From Pseudorhodoferax soli (GTDB lineage: Bacteria; Pseudomonadota; Gammaproteobacteria; Burkholderiales; Burkholderiaceae_C): a stretch of DNA of 64,000 nucleotides. Shown here in pieces: positions 9,117 through 17,716 of the stretch. Where the stretch lies: positions 382,553 to 446,552 of the forward strand of contig NZ_QPJK01000007.1 in the NCBI RefSeq assembly GCF_003337555.1. Direction: 5' to 3'. Each line of letters begins with the position of its first letter. The first letter of the stretch is position 1. The notes beneath the pieces are model-generated. The model had not been told where the DNA came from. It saw only the letters and a program-made list of their open reading frames with translations, and did no database searches. The position numbers and the translations under genes are program-made.

Positions 9117-10358
9117 TCAGGCGGCGTTCTTGCGTGGCAAGGGAGCGGGATGACCGGCGAAGTGGTCCATGGTGGCCTGCACGCCGCTGCCGGCCAGCTT
9201 GACGCCGGCCAGCTTCAAGCCCATCTCGACGCCGGCCACCATGGCCACCAGCGTGAGGTCGTTGCTGTCGCCCAGGTGGCCCATGCGGAACATGCGGCCC
9301 TTGAGCTTGCCGAGGCCCGTGCCCAGCGACAGGTCGAAGCGCTCGTGGATCAGCTTGCGCAGCGCGTCGGCGTCCACGCCCTCGGGGGTGATCACGCCCG
9401 TCAGCACGGGCGAGTAGACGGCCGGGTCGGCGCACTGGATCGGCAGGCCCCAAGCGTTGACGCCCGCGCGCACGCCGGCGGCCCAGCGCTGGTGGCGTGC
9501 GAACACGTTCTCCAGCCCTTCGCCCAGCACCATGTCCAGCGCCTCCGACAGGCCATACAGCAGGTTGGTGCTGGGCGTGTAGGGCCAGTAGCCGGTCTTG
9601 TTCATCTCGACGATCTCGGCCCAGTCGAAGAAGGCGCGCGGCAGCTTCGCTGACTTGGACGCCTCCAGCGCGCGCGGCGACAAGGCGTTGAAGCTGATGC
9701 CGGGCGGCAGCATCAGCCCCTTCTGCGAGCCGCTGACCGTCACGTCCACGCCCCACTCGTCATGGCGGAAGTCGGCGCTGGCCAGGCCCGAGATGCTGTC
9801 GACCATCAACAAGGCGGGATGGCCGGCCGCGTCGATCGCCTGGCGCACCGCTGCGATGTCGGATGTCACGCCTGTGGAGGTCTCGTTGTGCACCACGCAC
9901 ACGGCCTTGATCTTCTTCTCGGTGTCCTTGCGCAGCCGCGCCTCGATGAGCTCGGCCTGCACGCCGCGGCGCCAGCTGCCGGCGTTGGGCAGGTGCTCGT
10001 CGCGGCCCTCCCAGGCCAGGAACTCGGTGGCGATGCCGAGCTTGGTGGCCATCTTGTTCCACAGGCTGGCGAAGTGGCCGGTCTCGTACATCAGCACGTG
10101 GTCGCCGGGGCTCAGCGTGTTGAGCAGCGCGGCCTCCCAGGCGCCGGTGCCCGAGGCCGGATAGATCACGACAGGATGTTTCGTCTTGAAGATCTGCTGG
10201 ATGCCTGACAGCACCTTGAGCCCGAGGCCGGCGAACTCCGGGCCGCGGTGGTCGATGGTGGGCAGGCTCATGGCCCGCAGGATGCGGTCGGGCACCGGGC
10301 TGGGGCCGGGGATTTGCAGGAAGTGGCGGCCGGTCGGATGGATGTCGAGCTGGAGCAT
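9117..10358 (-). CDS. Serine-glyoxylate / alanine-glyoxylate aminotransferase
   Basis: A 413-residue class-V aminotransferase. Key landmarks: PGPSPVPDRIL near the N-terminus, YPASGTGAWEAAL for phosphate binding, MVDSISGLASADFRHDEWG with the PLP-interacting aspartate, and the Schiff-base lysine in VSGSQKGLMLPPG. The family transfers the amino group of serine or alanine to glyoxylate, giving glycine. The start beginning MLQLDI was chosen over one 33 bases upstream because an AAGGA site sits six bases before it. The gene faces a GntR regulator and a YdiJ-like dehydrogenase across a 126-base region with repeated operator-like sites, suggesting a role in glyoxylate or 2-hydroxyacid metabolism. Confidence 0.9.
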   Translation of the reverse strand: MLQLDIHPTGRHFLQIPGPSPVPDRILRAMSLPTIDHRGPEFAGLGLKVLSGIQQIFKTKHPVVIYPASGTGAWEAALLNTLSPGDHVLMYETGHFASLWNKMATKLGIATEFLAWEGRDEHLPNAGSWRRGVQAELIEARLRKDTEKKIKAVCVVHNETSTGVTSDIAAVRQAIDAAGHPALLMVDSISGLASADFRHDEWGVDVTVSGSQKGLMLPPGISFNALSPRALEASKSAKLPRAFFDWAEIVEMNKTGYWPYTPSTNLLYGLSEALDMVLGEGLENVFARHQRWAAGVRAGVNAWGLPIQCADPAVYSPVLTGVITPEGVDADALRKLIHERFDLSLGTGLGKLKGRMFRMGHLGDSNDLTLVAMVAGVEMGLKLAGVKLAGSGVQATMDHFAGHPAPLPRKNAA

Positions 10359-10384
10359 GTCGGGTCCTTGTTGCTGTGGGAATT

Positions 10385-10396
10385 TTTGCATTCAAA
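10385..10396. promoter_or_regulatory. Operator-like site, left copy (TTTG-N4-CAAA)
   Basis: TTTGCATTCAAA is an imperfect palindrome of form TTTG-N4-CAAA. Its exact reverse complement recurs at 10451-10462, inside the intergenic region shared by the aminotransferase and the GntR/FCD regulator. It lies 27 bases upstream of the aminotransferase start. It is the natural candidate for binding by the adjacent FCD-type regulator; this is inference. Confidence 0.6.
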
Positions 10397-10450
10397 AAAC
10401 ATTCACAGGGCATGGATAACCCTAGGAGTCCCCTGAACGGCAACGAACAA

Positions 10451-10462
10451 TTTGAATGCAAA
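10451..10462. promoter_or_regulatory. Operator-like site, right copy (TTTG-N4-CAAA)
   Basis: TTTGAATGCAAA is the exact inverted copy of the site at 10385-10396, with centres 66 bases apart (about six helical turns). It ends 22 bases before the regulator start codon, so a bound protein could block that promoter, and looping between the two sites could silence both genes. Confidence 0.6.
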
Positions 10463-10484
10463 ATCCATTCGTTAGAGGAAACGC

Positions 10485-11183
10485 ATGGCCGACATCATCG
10501 AAATCTCCCGTCTCGCGCTGCACGACCAAGTCGCAGCGCGGCTGCGCACCATGCTGGTGGAGGGCCGCATCGCGCCCGGTGCCAAGCTCAACGAACGCGA
10601 GCTGTGCGAGCAGCTGCGCGTGTCGCGCACGCCGCTGCGCGAGGCCATCAAGCTGCTGGCGGCCGAGGGCCTGGTCGACCTGCTGCCCAACCGCGGCGCC
10701 GTGGCCGTCAAGCTGACCGAGGCGGACGTGCTGAACACCTTCGAGGTGCTGGCCATGCTGGAGGGCCAGTCGGGCGAACTGGCGGCGCAGCGCATCACCG
10801 ATGCCGAGCTGGCCGAGCTGCGCGCCCTGCACTACGAGATGCTGGCCTGCCATGCGCGGCGCGATTTGTCGGGCTACTACCGGCTCAATGCGCTGATCCA
10901 CACGGCCATCAACGCCGCCGCGCGCAACCCGGTGCTGGCCAGCACCTACCGCGCGATCAACGCGCGCGTGCAGTCGCTGCGCTTTCGCACCAACCAGGAC
11001 GAGGCCAAGTGGCAGCACGCCGTGCAGGAGCACGAGCAGATGGTCGATGCGCTGCAGGCGCGCGACGCCGCCGGGCTGCGCCAGGTGCTGGTGGCCCATG
11101 TGCTGCGCAAGCGCGACACCGTGCTCGCGCTGCTGCGCGCGGGCGAGATCTATCCGATCGCCGCCGCGGCCCGGAAAAACTAG
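10485..11183 (+). CDS. GntR family regulator, FCD subfamily
   Basis: A 232-residue transcription regulator. Residues about 10-75 form the winged helix with the GntR signature LNERELCEQLRVSRTPLREA and the wing GLVDLLPNRGAVAV. Residues about 85-215 form the all-helical FCD ligand domain, which commonly binds small carboxylates through metal-coordinating aspartate and histidine residues (candidate histidines in LIHTAI and QEHEQM). It is divergent from the aminotransferase/Bug operon and sits nine bases before the dehydrogenase gene. The facing TTTG-N4-CAAA sites are its probable targets. Confidence 0.9.
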   Translation: MADIIEISRLALHDQVAARLRTMLVEGRIAPGAKLNERELCEQLRVSRTPLREAIKLLAAEGLVDLLPNRGAVAVKLTEADVLNTFEVLAMLEGQSGELAAQRITDAELAELRALHYEMLACHARRDLSGYYRLNALIHTAINAAARNPVLASTYRAINARVQSLRFRTNQDEAKWQHAVQEHEQMVDALQARDAAGLRQVLVAHVLRKRDTVLALLRAGEIYPIAAAARKN

Positions 11184-11192
11184 GAACACCCC

Positions 11193-14100
11193 ATGCAGAT
11201 CGAACCCGCAAGCGCCCTGCTCCCGGCCGGCACCGTGCTGCCGCCCAACGAAACCTGCGAGGCGCTGGCGCGCCGGTTGCGCGCAGAAACCGAGGGCGAG
11301 GTGCTGTTCGACACGGGATCGCGCGGGCGCTATGCCACCGACGCGTCCATCTACCAGATCATGCCGGTCGGTGTGCTGGTGCCCAAGACCGCACGCGACG
11401 TGGCGCTGGCCATCGACATCGCACGCGACCTCAAGGTGCCGGTGCTCGCGCGCGGCGGCGGCACCAGCCAGTGCGGCCAGACCACGGGAGCGGCGCTGGT
11501 CATCGACAACAGCAAGCACCTGCGCCGCGTGCTGGACGTGGACGTGCAGGCCCGTACCGCCACGGTGGAGCCCGGCCTGGTGCTGGACCACCTGAACGCA
11601 CAACTCAAGCCGCACGGCCTGTGGTATCCGGTCGACGTGTCGACCAGCGCCCAGGCCACGCTGGGCGGCATGGCCGGCAACAACTCTTGCGGCTCCCGCT
11701 CGATCGCCTACGGCAACATGGTGCACAACGTGCTGGGCGCACAGGCCTGGCTGTCGGATGGCGAGCTGGTGAACTTCGGGCCCGTGGCCGGCCTCAGCGG
11801 GCGCGCAGCCGCCATCGCCGACCACGTGCGCAAGCTCGCGGCGCAGCACAGCGCCGAAATCGCCGCACGCTGGCCCAAGGTGATGCGCCGCGTGGCGGGC
11901 TACAACCTGGACATCTTCTACAACCAGAGCGAGAAGCCCTACACCAGCGACGGCAGCGTGAACCTGGCGCACCTGCTCATCGGCTCGGAAGGCACGCTGG
12001 CCGTCACGCGCAGCCTCACGCTGAAACTCGCCGAACTGCCGCGCGCCAAGGTGCTGGGCATCGTCAACTTCCCGAGCTTCCATGCGGCCATGGACGCGGC
12101 GCAGCACATCGTCAAGCTCGGGCCCACGGCGGTGGAGCTGGTCGACCGAACGATGATCGAGCTGGCGCTGGCCAACCCGGCCTTCCGCCCCACAGTGGAG
12201 ACCGCGCTGATCGGCAAGCCCGCGGCCATCCTGCTGGTGGAGTTCGCAGGTGGCGACAAGGCCGCGCTGCTGCCGCAACTGCGCGGGCTGGTCGAGCTCA
12301 TGGGCGACCTGGGCTTGCCCGGCAGCGTGGTGCAAATGCCCGACGACGCACCGCAGAAGAACCTGTGGGAGGTGCGCAAGGCGGGCCTCAACATCATGAT
12401 GAGCTTGAAGGGCGACGGCAAACCCGTGAGCTTCATCGAGGACTGCGCCGTGCCTTTGGCCCACCTGGCCGAGTACACCGATGCGCTGACGGAGGTGTTT
12501 GCCAAATACGGCAGCCGCGGCACCTGGTACGCGCACGCCTCGGTCGGCACGCTGCACGTGCGGCCCATCCTGGACATGCGCACCGACGGCGGCGCCAAGA
12601 TGCGCGCCATCGCCGAAGAGGCCAGCGCGCTGGTGCGCAAGTACAAGGGCGCGTTCAGCGGCGAGCACGGCGACGGCCTGTGCCGCGGCGAGTGGATCGA
12701 ATGGCAGTTCGGGCCGGCGATCAACGCGGCCTTCCGCGCGATCAAGCAGAACCTCGACCCGATCGGCCTGTTCAACCCCGGCAAGATCATCGACCCGCCC
12801 AAGATGGACGACGCGGCGCTGCTGCGCTTTGCGCCACCGCAATCGCCGCGCCCGTACAAGCGCATCGAACTGAAGCCCGTGCTCGACTGGTCGGCCTGGA
12901 ACGTTCAGGCCGACCCGGTGACGGAGGTGACCACGGCCCCCGGCACGGGTGGCGACAGCACCGGCGGCTTCGCCAAGGCCGTCGAGATGTGCAACAACAA
13001 CGGCCACTGCAGGAAGTTCGATGCCGGCACTATGTGCCCCAGCTACCGCGTGACGCGCGACGAGCAGCACCTCACGCGCGGGCGCGCCAACACGCTGCGC
13101 CTGGCGCTGTCGGGCCAGCTGGGCCCCGATGCCTTCACCAGCGACGCCATGCACGACACCATGGACCTGTGCGTGGGCTGCAAGGGCTGCAAGCGCGACT
13201 GCCCGACCGGCGTGGACATGGCGAAGATGAAGATCGAGTTCCTGGCCCACTACAAGAACAGGCACGGCCACACGCTCAAGGACCGCCTCATCGCGCGCCT
13301 GCCCGACTACGCGCACGCGGCGAGCCGCATGCCCTGGCTCATGAACCTGCGCAACCGCATGCCGGGCGCGGCCTGGCTGGGCGAAAAGGTGCTGGGCCTG
13401 TCGGCCAAGCGTTCGCTGCCGGCCTGGCGCAGCGACACCTTCTGGCGCGCACGCGATGCCTCACTGTTCTCCAGCCGCGATGCCGTGCTGGCCGCAGCCC
13501 AGGCCGGCCAGAAGACCGCCGTGCTGTTCGTCGACACCTTCAACGGCACCTTCGAGAGCGAGAACGCGCTGGCCGCCGCACGCGTGCTGCACGCCGCGGG
13601 CTATCTGCTGCACACGGTGGAGAAAGCCGGCGGCCACCACTGCTGCGGGCGCACCTACCTGGCCAGCGGCATGGTGGACGAAGCGCGCGCCAAGGCATCG
13701 GCGCTGGTCGACGCGCTGGCGCCGCTGGCCGAGGCCGGCATCGCCATCGTGGGCCTGGAGCCCTCGTGCCTGCTGACGCTGCGCGACGAGGCGCTGGTCA
13801 TGGGCCTGGGCGACAAGGCCGTCAGCGTGTCACAGCAGGCCTTGCTGTTCGAGGAGTTCATCGCACGCGAGGTCAAGGCGAGCCGCTTCGCCCTTGCGCT
13901 GCAGCCGGCCGGCAAGCCCATCCTGCTGCACGGCCACTGCCACCAGAAGGCCTTTGGCGCCGTCACGCCGATCCTCGATGTGCTGAAGCTCATCCCGGGC
14001 GCCAAGCCCGAGCTGATCGAGAGCAGCTGCTGCGGCATGGCCGGCAGCTTCGGCTACGAAGCCTCGCACTACGAGGTGTCCATGCAGATGGCCGAGGCGA

Positions 14101-14246
14101 GCCTGTTGCCCGCGGTGCGCCGGCAGCCCGATGCCATCGTGGTGGCAGACGGCACGAGCTGCCGGCACCAGATCGCCGACGGCGCCCAGCGCGCAGCGGT
14201 GCACGTGGCGGTGCTGCTGGACCGGCTGCTGCCAGCGCGCTCCTGA
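11193..14246 (+). CDS. FAD- and Fe-S-dependent D-2-hydroxyacid dehydrogenase, YdiJ-like
   Basis: A 1017-residue fusion enzyme, nearly the length of E. coli YdiJ (1018), a D-2-hydroxyglutarate dehydrogenase. Domains in order: PCMH-type FAD domain with VPVLARGGGTSQCGQTTGAA (about 80-110) and GGMAGNNSCGSRSI; FAD-oxidase C-terminal domain ending in GLFNPGKIIDPP (about 525); a ferredoxin-like part with clusters CNNNGHCRKFDAGTMCPSY (about 600) and CVGCKGCKRDCP (about 660); and two cysteine-rich CCG modules, GGHHCCGRTY and HGHCHQKAFG with SSCCGMAGSFGYE. Such enzymes pass electrons from a D-2-hydroxyacid to the respiratory chain. The exact substrate (2-hydroxyglutarate, lactate or glycolate) is open; the neighbouring aminotransferase hints at a glyoxylate-forming reaction. 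Confidence 0.88.
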   Translation: MQIEPASALLPAGTVLPPNETCEALARRLRAETEGEVLFDTGSRGRYATDASIYQIMPVGVLVPKTARDVALAIDIARDLKVPVLARGGGTSQCGQTTGAALVIDNSKHLRRVLDVDVQARTATVEPGLVLDHLNAQLKPHGLWYPVDVSTSAQATLGGMAGNNSCGSRSIAYGNMVHNVLGAQAWLSDGELVNFGPVAGLSGRAAAIADHVRKLAAQHSAEIAARWPKVMRRVAGYNLDIFYNQSEKPYTSDGSVNLAHLLIGSEGTLAVTRSLTLKLAELPRAKVLGIVNFPSFHAAMDAAQHIVKLGPTAVELVDRTMIELALANPAFRPTVETALIGKPAAILLVEFAGGDKAALLPQLRGLVELMGDLGLPGSVVQMPDDAPQKNLWEVRKAGLNIMMSLKGDGKPVSFIEDCAVPLAHLAEYTDALTEVFAKYGSRGTWYAHASVGTLHVRPILDMRTDGGAKMRAIAEEASALVRKYKGAFSGEHGDGLCRGEWIEWQFGPAINAAFRAIKQNLDPIGLFNPGKIIDPPKMDDAALLRFAPPQSPRPYKRIELKPVLDWSAWNVQADPVTEVTTAPGTGGDSTGGFAKAVEMCNNNGHCRKFDAGTMCPSYRVTRDEQHLTRGRANTLRLALSGQLGPDAFTSDAMHDTMDLCVGCKGCKRDCPTGVDMAKMKIEFLAHYKNRHGHTLKDRLIARLPDYAHAASRMPWLMNLRNRMPGAAWLGEKVLGLSAKRSLPAWRSDTFWRARDASLFSSRDAVLAAAQAGQKTAVLFVDTFNGTFESENALAAARVLHAAGYLLHTVEKAGGHHCCGRTYLASGMVDEARAKASALVDALAPLAEAGIAIVGLEPSCLLTLRDEALVMGLGDKAVSVSQQALLFEEFIAREVKASRFALALQPAGKPILLHGHCHQKAFGAVTPILDVLKLIPGAKPELIESSCCGMAGSFGYEASHYEVSMQMAEASLLPAVRRQPDAIVVADGTSCRHQIADGAQRAAVHVAVLLDRLLPARS

Positions 14247-14258
14247 CCTGCACATGGC

Positions 14259-14279
14259 CCCCAGGCTTCACGCCTGGGG
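14259..14279 (+). other. Hairpin after the dehydrogenase gene
   Basis: CCCCAGGC and GCCTGGGG form a perfect 8-bp stem around a TTCAC loop, 12 bases after the dehydrogenase stop. No T-run follows, so it is not a standard intrinsic terminator. It may protect the 3' end or aid Rho-dependent ending. The remaining 250 bases before the next gene hold no credible reading frame. Confidence 0.4.
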
Positions 14280-14530
14280 TCGGACAAGCGCTGTCCAGCG
14301 CTGCCCGCATCGACAGCGGAGACCTGCCTACCAGGGCGTGGATCTGGCGGGCACCGGCAGCGCTCAACCACGCAGTAATCTGCATACAAACCTATTTCCA
14401 CGCAATATTGAAAACATTTGCAACAGTTTGAGAACCGTCGCGGTTTTCTCTGATGATGGCCGCGCCTGAGGATGCGAGAAACGCTCGAGGCACCCATGGA
14501 GACTCGGGTTTACCAGCAAGGACATACAAG

Positions 14531-15307
14531 ATGAAGAACATTGGCCGATGGATGCGTTACGTGCTGCTGGTGGCAGCCGCCCTGTCCGGCGTGATGGCGG
14601 CGCAGGCCCGCCCGCTGGCGGACATCCAGAAAAACGGCAAGATCATCATCGCGACGGAGGGGCAGTTCGCGCCGTTCAACTTCTTCCAGGGCACGAAGCT
14701 CAGCGGCTTCGAGGTCGAACTGGCCGAACTGGTGGCCAAGAAGATGGGGCTGGCCGTCGAATGGAAGGCCCTGGGCTTCGACGCACTGCTCGCCGGCCTG
14801 CGCCAGGACCGCTGGGACCTCGTGATCGCCTCGCATGGCATCACGGAAGAGCGCAGCAAGGCCGTGAGCTTCACCAGCCCGCACTACTGCTCCGGTGGCC
14901 AGGTGGTGGCCATGGACGCGGCCATCAAGACCGGTGCCGACCTGGCCGGCAAGGTGGTCGCCGTGCAGACCGGCACCACCTACCTGGAGAGCGTCAAGAA
15001 GCTGCCCGGCATCAAGGAGGTGAAAAACTTCCCCAAGGACACGGACGCCCGCTCCGCCCTGGTGAGCGGCCGTGTCGATGCCTGGGTGACCGACCGCTTC
15101 GTGGTCAAGCAAGCCTTTGCGAGCGCTCCCAACGCGGGGCTGAAGGCGGGTGACATGGTGTTCATCGAGCAGATCGCCGCCGCCGTGGCCAAGGGCAATA
15201 CCACGCTGGCTGCCGGCTACAACAAGGCGCTGGCCGAAGTGATGGCCGACGGCAGCTACGCTGCCCTGTCGGCCCGCTACTTCGGCGAAGACGTGCGCTG
15301 CAAGTAG
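14531..15307 (+). CDS. Amino-acid ABC transporter periplasmic binding protein
   Basis: A 258-residue family-3 solute-binding protein. A signal peptide (cut near MAAQARP) is followed by the mature start DIQKNGKIIIATEGQFAPFN, the signature SGFEVELAELVAKKMGL and the lobe-2 segment GKVVAVQTGTTYLESVK. It probably binds a polar amino acid and delivers it to the permease encoded 15 bases downstream. The ATG preceded by AAGGA was chosen over an upstream in-frame ATG. No ATPase gene lies in this cluster. Confidence 0.9.
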   Translation: MKNIGRWMRYVLLVAAALSGVMAAQARPLADIQKNGKIIIATEGQFAPFNFFQGTKLSGFEVELAELVAKKMGLAVEWKALGFDALLAGLRQDRWDLVIASHGITEERSKAVSFTSPHYCSGGQVVAMDAAIKTGADLAGKVVAVQTGTTYLESVKKLPGIKEVKNFPKDTDARSALVSGRVDAWVTDRFVVKQAFASAPNAGLKAGDMVFIEQIAAAVAKGNTTLAAGYNKALAEVMADGSYAALSARYFGEDVRCK

Positions 15308-15322
15308 ACCGGGGAACATCCC

Positions 15323-16111
15323 TTGACCTGGACACTCCCTGGCTGGCCCGCCAGCTGGAGCAGGCCTGCGCGCAGCAACGCCACCATGCTGGCGGCCAGC
15401 GCCGCGCTGGTGCTGCTGCTGTGGCTGATGGCCCAGGTGCTGGCCCTGGCGCCCGAGCCGATCGGCCCCAACGCGCAGGCCTTCGCCGACGGAACATGGG
15501 TGACGGTGCAGCTCACGCTGGTCTCCGGCATTGCCGGCGTCGTGCTGGGCCTGCTGGCGGCCCTGGCCAAGCTGTCACCGCTGCCGCCGCTGCGCTGGCT
15601 GGCCGCGCTGTACATCTGGGTGGTGCGCGGCACGCCGCTGCTGGTGCAGGTGCTGTTCGTGTACTTCGCACTGCCGGCGCTGGTGCCGGCCCTCAAGCTC
15701 AGTGACTTCGCATCGGCCTGCATCGCGCTGGCCCTCAACGTGGGCGCCTACAACGCCGAGGCGATCCGCGCCGGCCTGCAGGCGGTGCCAAGGGGCCAGG
15801 TGCAGGCGGCCCAGTCGCTGGGCATGTCCGCGTGGAGCAGCTTCGCGGGCATCGTGTTCCCCCAGGCGATCAAGATCGCGCTGCCCTCGGTGGTCAACAA
15901 CGTCGTGTCGCTGCTCAAGGATTCGTCCCTGGCCTATGCCATCGGCGTGGTCGAGCTGACCAACGTGGGCAACCGGCTGCAGGCCGTCACCTTCGAGCCA
16001 TTGCCCACGCTGGTCACCACGGCCCTGGTCTACCTGGTCCTGACCACTGTCCTCACGCAGCTGGCCGGTGCGCTGGAGCACCGCTATGACGTGGAAGGGC
16101 GCAGGCCATGA
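15323..16111 (+). CDS. Amino-acid ABC transporter permease (HisM/GlnP type)
   Basis: A 262-residue membrane protein with about five helices. It has the family features WVVRGTPLLVQVLFVYF and the EAA loop EAIRAGLQAVPRGQVQAAQS followed by LGMS. It forms the channel for the binding protein upstream. The frame opens with TTG at 15323, preceded by GGGGA; an internal ATG at 15386 would remove the first 21 residues. The stop overlaps an ATG (ATGA) that begins only a 41-codon frame with no recognisable product, where an ATPase gene would normally begin. Confidence 0.88.
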   Translation: MTWTLPGWPASWSRPARSNATMLAASAALVLLLWLMAQVLALAPEPIGPNAQAFADGTWVTVQLTLVSGIAGVVLGLLAALAKLSPLPPLRWLAALYIWVVRGTPLLVQVLFVYFALPALVPALKLSDFASACIALALNVGAYNAEAIRAGLQAVPRGQVQAAQSLGMSAWSSFAGIVFPQAIKIALPSVVNNVVSLLKDSSLAYAIGVVELTNVGNRLQAVTFEPLPTLVTTALVYLVLTTVLTQLAGALEHRYDVEGRRP

Positions 16112-16235
16112 GCGCAGCGCCCGGCAGCCCAGCCAGGTGCCCGCCCGCATGCACCGGTTCCCGGCCCGCCGCGCAGGCCAGGCCAGGCCAGGCGCGCATT
16201 CCATTCCCTTCCCTCCCGAGAAACAAGGCATCGCC

Positions 16236-17678
16236 ATGAAAAGAAGCATCAAGACCCTGGGCAGCCTGGCCGCCGCCGCCGTCTCTGTCTCCGCGGTCTG
16301 CCTGCCCGCCGCAGCCCAGTCGGCCAAGGACTTCGAGGAGCTGCGCAACGAAGTCATGCGGCTGCGCAACGAGCTCAATGAGATCAAGGCCCAGAAGGCA
16401 GCGGTCCCGGTGGCAGCACCGGCGGCATCGGCCAGTGCAGATGCGGCACTGAACGATCGCCTTGGCGCGGTCGAGCTGCGGCAGAAAGACGCCGTGGTGG
16501 CGGGCGACATCCCGGGCAGCTTCCGGCTGCCGGGTTCGGACACCTCGCTCAAGATCTACGGCTATGTCGAACTCAATGCCATCCACGACTTCAAGGGCGA
16601 CAACTCCGGCAACGACTACTCGACCTTCCTGCCCTACGTGCCGCTGGACGGATCGACGGCGCGCAGGAACCAGACCCTGATCCACGCGCGCACCTCGCGC
16701 CTGGGCATCGAATCGTCCACGCCCACCGCGTATGGGCCGCTGGGCATCAAGGTCGAGGGCGACTTCAACAACGACCCGCGCCTGGGCAACAGTGCCGCCG
16801 GGGAAAGCGTGCAAACCATCCTCACGCAGCAGGCCACCAACTCCTACGGCTTCCGGCTGCGCCACGCCTACGGCAGCTTCGCGGGCTTCACCGTCGGGCA
16901 GACCTGGTCGACCTTCATGGACGTGGACAACGCGCCCGAGACCGTGGACTTCAACGGCCCGATCGGATCGACCTCCATGCGCCAGGGCCTGATCCGCTAC
17001 ACCTACGCCACGCCCGACACGGGCAACTGGACCGTGGCCCTGGAGAACCCGGACAGCTATGCCTACGACGCAACCGGCTCTGTCGTGAAGGATGGCCTGT
17101 CGACAGCGCCCGACGTGGTGCTGCGCTGGGACAAGGGCTTCGACTGGGGTGCCGCCAGCGTGCGCGCCATGACGCAGCAGATCAAGGTCGTCAACGACAG
17201 CGTGCACGCCTCCAAGCGCGGGTACGGCCTGGCGGCCACCACGCTGATCAAGATGCGCGGCGGGCAGGATGCGCTGAGCCTGGGCGCCACCTATGGCGAA
17301 GGCATCGGCCGCTACTTCAACTACATCGAGGGCGCCTTCCTCGACGAGGCCCGTAACAGGGTGCTGACCGAGCGCGTGGGCGGCCTGGTGGTGGGCTACC
17401 AGTACAAGGCCAGCGACATCCTGCGCTTCAACTTCGTCGGCGGCTGGCAGCGCAACTTCAACAACGCCTACACCGATTTCGCGCAGGCGAACGGCCTGGG
17501 CACCGGCCGCTACGGCATCAACCGCAGCATGTACCAGCTGCATGCGGGCCTGATCTACAACCCGGCGAAGAACGTGGACCTGGGCCTGGAGTACATCCTG
17601 GGCCAGCGCAAGACGCTGACGGGCGAAAAGGGCGACCTGTCGCGCCTGAACATGCTGGCCCGCTACACCTTCAACTGA
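16236..17678 (+). CDS. DcaP-like trimeric outer-membrane porin
   Basis: A 480-residue protein. A signal peptide cut near PAAAQ-SAKD is followed by a short coiled-coil segment rich in leucine, glutamate and asparagine (FEELRNEVMRLRNELNEIK). The barrel begins at the DcaP hallmark GSFRLPGSDTSLKIYGYVEL. The C-terminus ends in phenylalanine-asparagine after an aromatic beta strand (MLARYTFN), roughly fitting the outer-membrane assembly signal. DcaP-type porins pass small anionic organic acids. It follows the ABC genes by 124 bases with its own ribosome site, so it may serve the same nutrient. Confidence 0.88.
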   Translation: MKRSIKTLGSLAAAAVSVSAVCLPAAAQSAKDFEELRNEVMRLRNELNEIKAQKAAVPVAAPAASASADAALNDRLGAVELRQKDAVVAGDIPGSFRLPGSDTSLKIYGYVELNAIHDFKGDNSGNDYSTFLPYVPLDGSTARRNQTLIHARTSRLGIESSTPTAYGPLGIKVEGDFNNDPRLGNSAAGESVQTILTQQATNSYGFRLRHAYGSFAGFTVGQTWSTFMDVDNAPETVDFNGPIGSTSMRQGLIRYTYATPDTGNWTVALENPDSYAYDATGSVVKDGLSTAPDVVLRWDKGFDWGAASVRAMTQQIKVVNDSVHASKRGYGLAATTLIKMRGGQDALSLGATYGEGIGRYFNYIEGAFLDEARNRVLTERVGGLVVGYQYKASDILRFNFVGGWQRNFNNAYTDFAQANGLGTGRYGINRSMYQLHAGLIYNPAKNVDLGLEYILGQRKTLTGEKGDLSRLNMLARYTFN

Positions 17679-17716
17679 GCGCCCGCGCATGAGGCCCACC
17701 GCCACGGGGCAGCACC

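Noticed and set aside
10422-13316. Very long minus-strand open frame (964 codons) opposite the GntR and dehydrogenase genes
   Set aside because: It is the antisense shadow of GC-rich coding DNA: no domain likeness, histidine/arginine/glutamine-rich translation, and both opposite-strand genes are clear.
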